From Methylobacterium sp. (GTDB lineage: Bacteria > Pseudomonadota > Alphaproteobacteria > Rhizobiales > Beijerinckiaceae): DNA of 9,528 nucleotides. The translations under genes and the position numbers were made by a program. Positions 6,327 through 9,528 of this stretch are shown in pieces; the stretch's first letter is position 1; every line of letters starts with the position of its first letter. The stretch is from positions 1 through 9,528 of the forward strand of contig JADCCH010000307.1 in assembly GCA_020252865.1 (NCBI GenBank), written 5' to 3'. Below the pieces are notes generated by a model, which saw nothing but the letters and a program-made list of their open reading frames with translations, had not been told where the DNA came from and searched no databases.

Positions 6327-6596
6327 ATGGCGCCTTTCCCCAATCCCTTCCGGAAAAAACCCGAGGCGAACCCCGCGCGCGATCGTGTTCGCGGCTGGGT
6401 GGAGGCGGCCCTGGGCAATGATCCACCCCTCACGCTGACCATCTCGGAAATCGATTGCGGCGATCCCGCCTGCCCCGGCATCGAAACGATCGTCCTCGTG
6501 ATGCGCGAGGGCGAGGCGACGCAGGCCGCCAAAATCCGCAAATCGATGGTAGAGATCACCGAAGCTGATGTGCGCGACGCGGTGAAGTATATCTGA
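6327..6596 (+). CDS. Small CX4C-motif protein ending the zinc operon, function unknown
   Basis: This 89-residue soluble protein has a basic, proline-rich start (about 1-20), an amphipathic segment RDRVRGWVEAAL (19-30), a beta-strand leading into ISEIDCGDPACPGIETIVLV (39-58) with C44 and C49, and an ITEADVRDAVKYI C-terminus. Two cysteines in a CGDPAC turn followed by PGIET suggest a single metal or redox site; with only two cysteines and no histidine, a full zinc site would need a partner or a dimer. GAGGA, overlapping the WD40 stop codon, lies 9 bases upstream of the ATG, and the gap is 12 bp. It is the last gene before a hairpin. I recall similar small proteins near COG0523 GTPases, but no assigned role. 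Candidate roles are acceptor or client of the GTPase; this is inference. Confidence 0.8.
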   Translation: MAPFPNPFRKKPEANPARDRVRGWVEAALGNDPPLTLTISEIDCGDPACPGIETIVLVMREGEATQAAKIRKSMVEITEADVRDAVKYI

Positions 6597-6604
6597 GATG
6601 AAGA

Positions 6605-6624
6605 AGGCCGGGTTTCCCCGGCCT
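6605..6624. terminator. Bidirectional hairpin between convergent operons
   Basis: AGGCCGGG (6605-6612) and CCCGGCCT (6617-6624) form a perfect 8-bp stem with a 4-base loop. It lies 8 bases after the stop of the CX4C gene and 7 bases after the stop of homospermidine synthase on the other strand. On the minus strand it is followed by a pyrimidine-rich, moderately T-rich tail (TTCTTCATCT); on the plus strand no T run is seen. It probably ends both transcripts, better for the minus strand. Confidence 0.7.
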
Positions 6625-6631
6625 CATCACT

Positions 6632-8068
6632 TCACCGCACCAGCACGTTGCGGAAGGCCCAGGGCTCATTGTAATCGACATCCTCGGGGAACAGCTTCTC
6701 GCGGTCCCTGGTAGGGTTCCAGTCGGTATAGAAGCCGCGCACCGGGCCGAGATAGGGCATCTGGACTTCGAGGCAGCGCTTGTAATCCATCTCGTCGGCC
6801 TCGACGATGCCGCGCTCCGGGTTCTCGAGCGCCCAGACCATGCCGGCCAGCACGGCCGAGGTCACCTGCATTCCAGTCGCGTTCTGATAAGGCGCGATGC
6901 GGCGCGTTTCCTCGACCGAGAGCTGCGAACCATACCAATAGGCGTTGTTCTTGTGGCCGAAGAGCAGAACGCCGAGCTCGTCGATGCCATCGACGATCTC
7001 GTGCTCGGTGAGGATGTGATGATCCGGCTGGGTGTTGCCGCCATTTCCGAAGAGCTCATGCAGCGACAGCACCGCATCATTCGCCGGGTGATAGGCATAA
7101 TGACAGGTGGGGCGGAACAGGGCCTTCCCGTCGCCATCCTTCAGCGTGAAATAGTCGGCAATCGAGATCGACTCATTGTGGGTGACAAGGAAGCCGTATT
7201 GGGCGCCATTGGTGGGGCACCAGCTGCGCACGCGGGTATTGGCACCCGGCTGAAGAAGATAGATGGCCGCGCCGCAGCCCGTTTCGTGCGTGCGGCCATT
7301 TTCCGGCATCCAGGGCTCGTGCGTGCCCCAGCCGAGTTCGGCCGGCTGCATGCCCTCGGAAAGGAAACCCTCGACCGACCAGGTGTTGACAAACACATTC
7401 GCCGGCTTCGGATTCTTTGCACGCTGCGTATCGCGCTCGGCGATATGCACGCCTTTCACGCCAGCATCCCGCATCAGCTTCGCCCAACCCTCGCGGCTGG
7501 TCGGCTCCTCGAAAGGCAGGCCGAGATCGCTCGCGACATTCACGAGCGCCTGTTTCACGAACCAGCTGACCATGCCCGGATTGGCACCGCAGCAGGAGAC
7601 GGCCGTCGTTCCGCCGGGGTTCCTGCGCTTGGCGGCGAGAACCGTCTCGCGCAGCATGTAGTTCGAGCGCGCAGCCGGGCCGGCCGAGGTATCCCAGTAG
7701 AAGCCGACCCAGGGCTCGACCACGGTGTCGATGTAGAGAACGCCGATCTCGCGGCAGAATTCCATGATGTCGAGCGAAGATGTATCGACCGAAAGGTTCA
7801 CGCAGAAGCCCTGTCCCTCACCGGCCGTGAGCAGCGGCTTCAGCATGTCGCGATAATTCTCGCGCGTCACGGCCGCCTGCAGGAAGCGGATGCCGCGCTC
7901 ATCCAGCAGAGGACGGTCGCTGTCATCGGGATCGATCACCACGAAGCGGCTGCGATCAAATTGGAAATGCCGCTCGATGAGCGGCAGCGTGCCGCGCCCG
8001 ATCGAGCCGAAGCCGATCATCACGACCGGGCCGGTTATGGTGCCGTGGTTTGGCCAGTTCTCAGACAT
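6632..8068 (-). CDS. hss: Homospermidine synthase
   Basis: The 478-residue enzyme makes sym-homospermidine from two putrescines (or putrescine plus spermidine) using NAD+, releasing ammonia or diaminopropane (EC 2.5.1.44/45 type). Seen: Rossmann motif VVMIGFGSIGRG (about 15-26), NLSVDTSSLDIMEFC (91-105), the GANPGM segment with N163, W230 in VNTW, E238 in FLSEGM, and the ATGMQVTSAVLAGM region near 397-410. As I recall the Blastochloris viridis enzyme (477 residues), its N162, W229 and E237 line the active site; all are present here with a constant +1 shift. This separates it from the related saccharopine dehydrogenases. ATG 8068 gives the expected length; the ribosome binding site is weak, with GAAGAG directly before the ATG. 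Upstream on the same strand lie the acetyltransferase and the ornithine decarboxylase that supplies putrescine. Confidence 0.95.
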   Translation of the reverse strand: MSENWPNHGTITGPVVMIGFGSIGRGTLPLIERHFQFDRSRFVVIDPDDSDRPLLDERGIRFLQAAVTRENYRDMLKPLLTAGEGQGFCVNLSVDTSSLDIMEFCREIGVLYIDTVVEPWVGFYWDTSAGPAARSNYMLRETVLAAKRRNPGGTTAVSCCGANPGMVSWFVKQALVNVASDLGLPFEEPTSREGWAKLMRDAGVKGVHIAERDTQRAKNPKPANVFVNTWSVEGFLSEGMQPAELGWGTHEPWMPENGRTHETGCGAAIYLLQPGANTRVRSWCPTNGAQYGFLVTHNESISIADYFTLKDGDGKALFRPTCHYAYHPANDAVLSLHELFGNGGNTQPDHHILTEHEIVDGIDELGVLLFGHKNNAYWYGSQLSVEETRRIAPYQNATGMQVTSAVLAGMVWALENPERGIVEADEMDYKRCLEVQMPYLGPVRGFYTDWNPTRDREKLFPEDVDYNEPWAFRNVLVR

Positions 8069-8112
8069 CTCTTCGTCTCTCGCGCGAAAATCTCGTGGAG
8101 GGGCAGGGGTTC

Positions 8113-8165
8113 AAAAAAATCCGCGCCCCTATGGAGACCGGCAGAGCCAGCCGTCAAGGGGCGCG
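8113..8165 (-). terminator. Strong intrinsic terminator between acetyltransferase and homospermidine synthase
   Basis: On the minus strand, CGCGCCCCT (8165-8157) pairs perfectly with AGGGGCGCG (8130-8122), 9 bp, followed after two bases by seven T (8119-8113). The 26-base loop holds a second stem (GAC-GGC, 8155-8150, with GCC-G-GTC, 8142-8136, one bulged base). This is the best intrinsic terminator in the window. It would end the acetyltransferase transcript, so homospermidine synthase needs readthrough or its own promoter in the remaining 44 bases. TTGACG, a -35-like hexamer, overlaps the stem-loop boundary at 8158-8153. Confidence 0.75.
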
Positions 8166-8187
8166 AAGGCGGTTGAAGGCGTGAAAG

Positions 8188-8730
8188 TCAGGCTGCGAGC
8201 CGTCGATGGCCGCCTCCGGTCAGGAACGAGTCCGGTGCGAGCGCACCCGTGGCGCGCACAAGGCCCGACGCCGAACCGAGGCTGCCCGGCACGATCTCAC
8301 GCGCGAGGAAGCGCGCGGCATCGACCGGGCCCGGCAATCCGAGCCGCCCGGTCAGTGCCCGGTGGAAGCCGAATCGTGCGTAATAGGGCTCATCACCCAC
8401 GAGGATGATCGCGCGATGACCGAGCTCGGCGGCGCGCGCCAGGCCGACCTGCATCAGCGTGCCGCCGATGCCGACCGATCGCAGCCGCTCATCCACCGCG
8501 AGCGGGCCGAGCATGAGCGCCGGAACGCCACCGGCCTCGACATGCCAGAAGCGCAAAGTGCCGACCGGCATGTCGCCGGCGCGCGCGATGAAAGACAAGC
8601 CTTCAGCCGGCAAACGACCTTCGCGCAGCCTTTCGCAGGTCTTCACGAAACGGGCAGGCCCAAAGGCGCGATCAAGCATGGCCTCGCGTGCGGGGGCCTC
8701 CTGGGGGAGTTCATTGTCAATGCGGATCAT
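8188..8730 (-). CDS. GNAT-family N-acetyltransferase in the polyamine cluster
   Basis: This 180-residue protein carries the GNAT fold: strand and loop LGPLAVDERLRSVGIGGTLM (74-93) holds the acetyl-CoA pyrophosphate loop R84-S-V-G-I-G-G, and LVGDEPYYARFGF (110-122) is the typical YhbS/COG3153-like fourth motif with the conserved tyrosine pair. It transfers acetyl from acetyl-CoA to an amine; the substrate cannot be read from sequence. Its place between the ornithine decarboxylase and homospermidine synthase genes suggests a polyamine or related amine, but this is inference, and COG3153 members are very diverse. AGGAG about 7 bases upstream supports the ATG at 8730. The C-terminal 40 residues are Gly/Ala rich. 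A strong terminator follows the gene. It is free of signal peptide and thus cytoplasmic. Confidence 0.87.
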   Translation of the reverse strand: MIRIDNELPQEAPAREAMLDRAFGPARFVKTCERLREGRLPAEGLSFIARAGDMPVGTLRFWHVEAGGVPALMLGPLAVDERLRSVGIGGTLMQVGLARAAELGHRAIILVGDEPYYARFGFHRALTGRLGLPGPVDAARFLAREIVPGSLGSASGLVRATGALAPDSFLTGGGHRRLAA

Positions 8731-8741
8731 GTCCGGTCTCC

Positions 8742-8755
8742 TGGCCTCGTGGCCA
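8742..8755. repeat. Small inverted repeat just upstream of the acetyltransferase
   Basis: TGGCC-TCGT-GGCCA is a perfect 5-bp stem with a 4-base loop. It ends 12 bases before the acetyltransferase start and lies near its ribosome binding site (AGGAG), so in the mRNA it could modestly affect initiation. It may also be chance. Confidence 0.3.
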
Positions 8756-8758
8756 TGG

Positions 8759-8775
8759 CGCGCTTCGCAAGCGCG
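8759..8775. repeat. Inverted repeat in the decarboxylase-acetyltransferase gap
   Basis: CGCGCTT-CGC-AAGCGCG is a perfect 7-bp stem with a 3-base loop. It lies between the terminator-like hairpin of the decarboxylase gene and the acetyltransferase start, in the untranslated stretch of either a joint transcript or a separate leader. Confidence 0.5.
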
Positions 8776-8799
8776 GGTTCAGGGAGACCCTCGCGCCTC

Positions 8800-8828
8800 G
8801 GGAGCCGGATCGGATTGATCCGGCTCCC
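8800..8828. terminator. 12-bp perfect hairpin after the ornithine decarboxylase gene
   Basis: GGGAGCCGGATC (8800-8811) and GATCCGGCTCCC (8817-8828) form a perfect 12-bp stem with a 5-base loop, starting 41 bases after the decarboxylase stop on the minus strand. No T run follows on that strand, so it may be a Rho-assisted terminator, a pause, or an RNA-processing element rather than a classical intrinsic terminator. Confidence 0.65.
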
Positions 8829-8869
8829 TGCCGAACGGGTGATGGCGGAAAGGAAGGCTCCGTCCGATC

Positions 8870-9528
8870 TCAGATGACGATCTGTCGGAGCCCCGGCATG
8901 CCATTGAAGCACTCGGTGGAATAGGTCGTCGTGTAGGCGCCCGTGCCTTCGATCAGCACCTTGTCGCCGATCTCGAGGCTGAACGGGAGCGAATACGGCG
9001 TCTTCTCATAGAGAACATCCACCGAATCGCAGGTCGGCCCGGCGATCACGCAAGGGCCCATCTCGCCGCCGTCATGGCGGGTGCGGATGGGATAGCGGAT
9101 CGCCTCGTCGATCGACTCGGCCAGCCCATGGAACTTGCCGATATCGAGATAGACCCAGCGCGGTTCGGACGGATCATCCGACTTCTTCGAGACGAGGATC
9201 ACCTCGCTCTCGATGATGCCGGCATTGCCGACCATGCCGCGGCCCGGCTCGATGATCGTCTCGGGAATGCGGTTGCCGAAATGCCTGCAGAGCGAATCGA
9301 AGATCGCCTCGCCATAGGCCTGGACCTTCGGGATGTCGCGCAGGTAGCGCGTCGGAAAACCGCCACCGAGATTGACCATGGCGAGCTGGATGCCGCGCTC
9401 GGCCAGATCGCGGAAGATCGCGGCCGAAGACGCAAGCGCCTCGTCCCACATCTTCGGGTTCGTCTGCTGCGATCCGACATGGAAGGAGAGGCCATGCGCC
9501 ACGAGACCGAGGCGATGGGCCATTTCCA
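8870..9528 (-). CDS. odc: Ornithine decarboxylase-type PLP enzyme, C-terminal part (runs off the right edge)
   Basis: The last 219 or so residues belong to the fold-type III (alanine racemase-like) decarboxylases, which turn ornithine into putrescine; some members also accept lysine. Seen, counted from the Met codon at 9523-9521: HVGSQQ (15-20), the phosphate-binding GGGFP (53-57), EPGR (92-95), the catalytic cysteine in TCDSVD (C165, donated across the dimer) and the C-terminal GAYTTTY and FNG motifs (about 195-208). The PLP lysine lies in the missing N-terminal part. The frame continues upstream of that Met to the window edge, so the Met is internal. The decarboxylase would supply putrescine for homospermidine synthase, two genes downstream. 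C-terminal residues alone do not settle ornithine versus lysine; the neighbour favours ornithine. Confidence 0.9.
   Translation of the reverse strand, partial: EMAHRLGLVAHGLSFHVGSQQTNPKMWDEALASSAAIFRDLAERGIQLAMVNLGGGFPTRYLRDIPKVQAYGEAIFDSLCRHFGNRIPETIIEPGRGMVGNAGIIESEVILVSKKSDDPSEPRWVYLDIGKFHGLAESIDEAIRYPIRTRHDGGEMGPCVIAGPTCDSVDVLYEKTPYSLPFSLEIGDKVLIEGTGAYTTTYSTECFNGMPGLRQIVI

Noticed and set aside
6953..8176. A 407-codon plus-strand frame opposite homospermidine synthase
   Set aside because: The opposite strand encodes a full-length enzyme with its active-site residues; this frame is a GC-bias shadow.

Overview
The window reads as chromosomal DNA of a GC-rich alphaproteobacterium, most likely of the order Hyphomicrobiales (Rhizobiales). 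This rests on base composition, on a homospermidine synthase whose key residues line up at a constant +1 offset with those I recall for the Blastochloris viridis enzyme, on a Zur-like operator of the TGTTATA-N-TATAACA type, and on the order zinc transporter, COG0523 GTPase, WD40 protein, small Cys protein, which I recall from that order. I could not run any search, so taxonomy is inference.

Left edge (1-1104): the N-terminal 248 codons of a gamma-glutamyltransferase-family protein run leftwards off the window. Diverging from it is a 77-residue protein with two predicted membrane helices and unknown function.

Centre (1138-6624): a seven-gene, plus-strand zinc-scarcity operon. A candidate promoter (TTGCGG, 17 bp, TATAAC) has its -10 box inside a Zur-like palindrome and would start transcription on the A of the first ATG, so the message may be leaderless. 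The genes are a 106-residue His-rich protein with one C-terminal membrane helix; znuC, znuB and znuA (a high-affinity zinc ABC importer); a COG0523 GTPase with a long His-rich insert (ZigA/ZNG1-like candidate zinc metallochaperone); a cytoplasmic WD40-type propeller protein; and an 89-residue protein with a conserved-looking CX4C motif. Start and stop codons overlap or lie 12-24 bp apart, except for a 108-bp gap before the GTPase. The likely logic is import by ZnuABC, handling by the His-rich proteins, and delivery by the GTPase under zinc starvation. The WD40 and CX4C proteins are candidate partners or clients. A hairpin at 6605-6624 separates this operon from the convergent genes.

Right part (6632-9528, minus strand): a polyamine cluster. 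In transcription order it holds an ornithine-decarboxylase-type PLP enzyme (N-terminus outside the window), a GNAT acetyltransferase, and homospermidine synthase. Together the two synthetic enzymes would convert ornithine to putrescine and then to sym-homospermidine. Strong hairpins separate the genes. One, with a seven-T run, lies between the acetyltransferase and homospermidine synthase, so the genes may not be simply co-transcribed.

There is no gene-free stretch longer than 300 bases. I see no tRNA, rRNA, CRISPR array, insertion sequence or phage gene. The least described elements are the His-rich membrane protein that opens the zinc operon and the WD40 plus CX4C pair that closes it.
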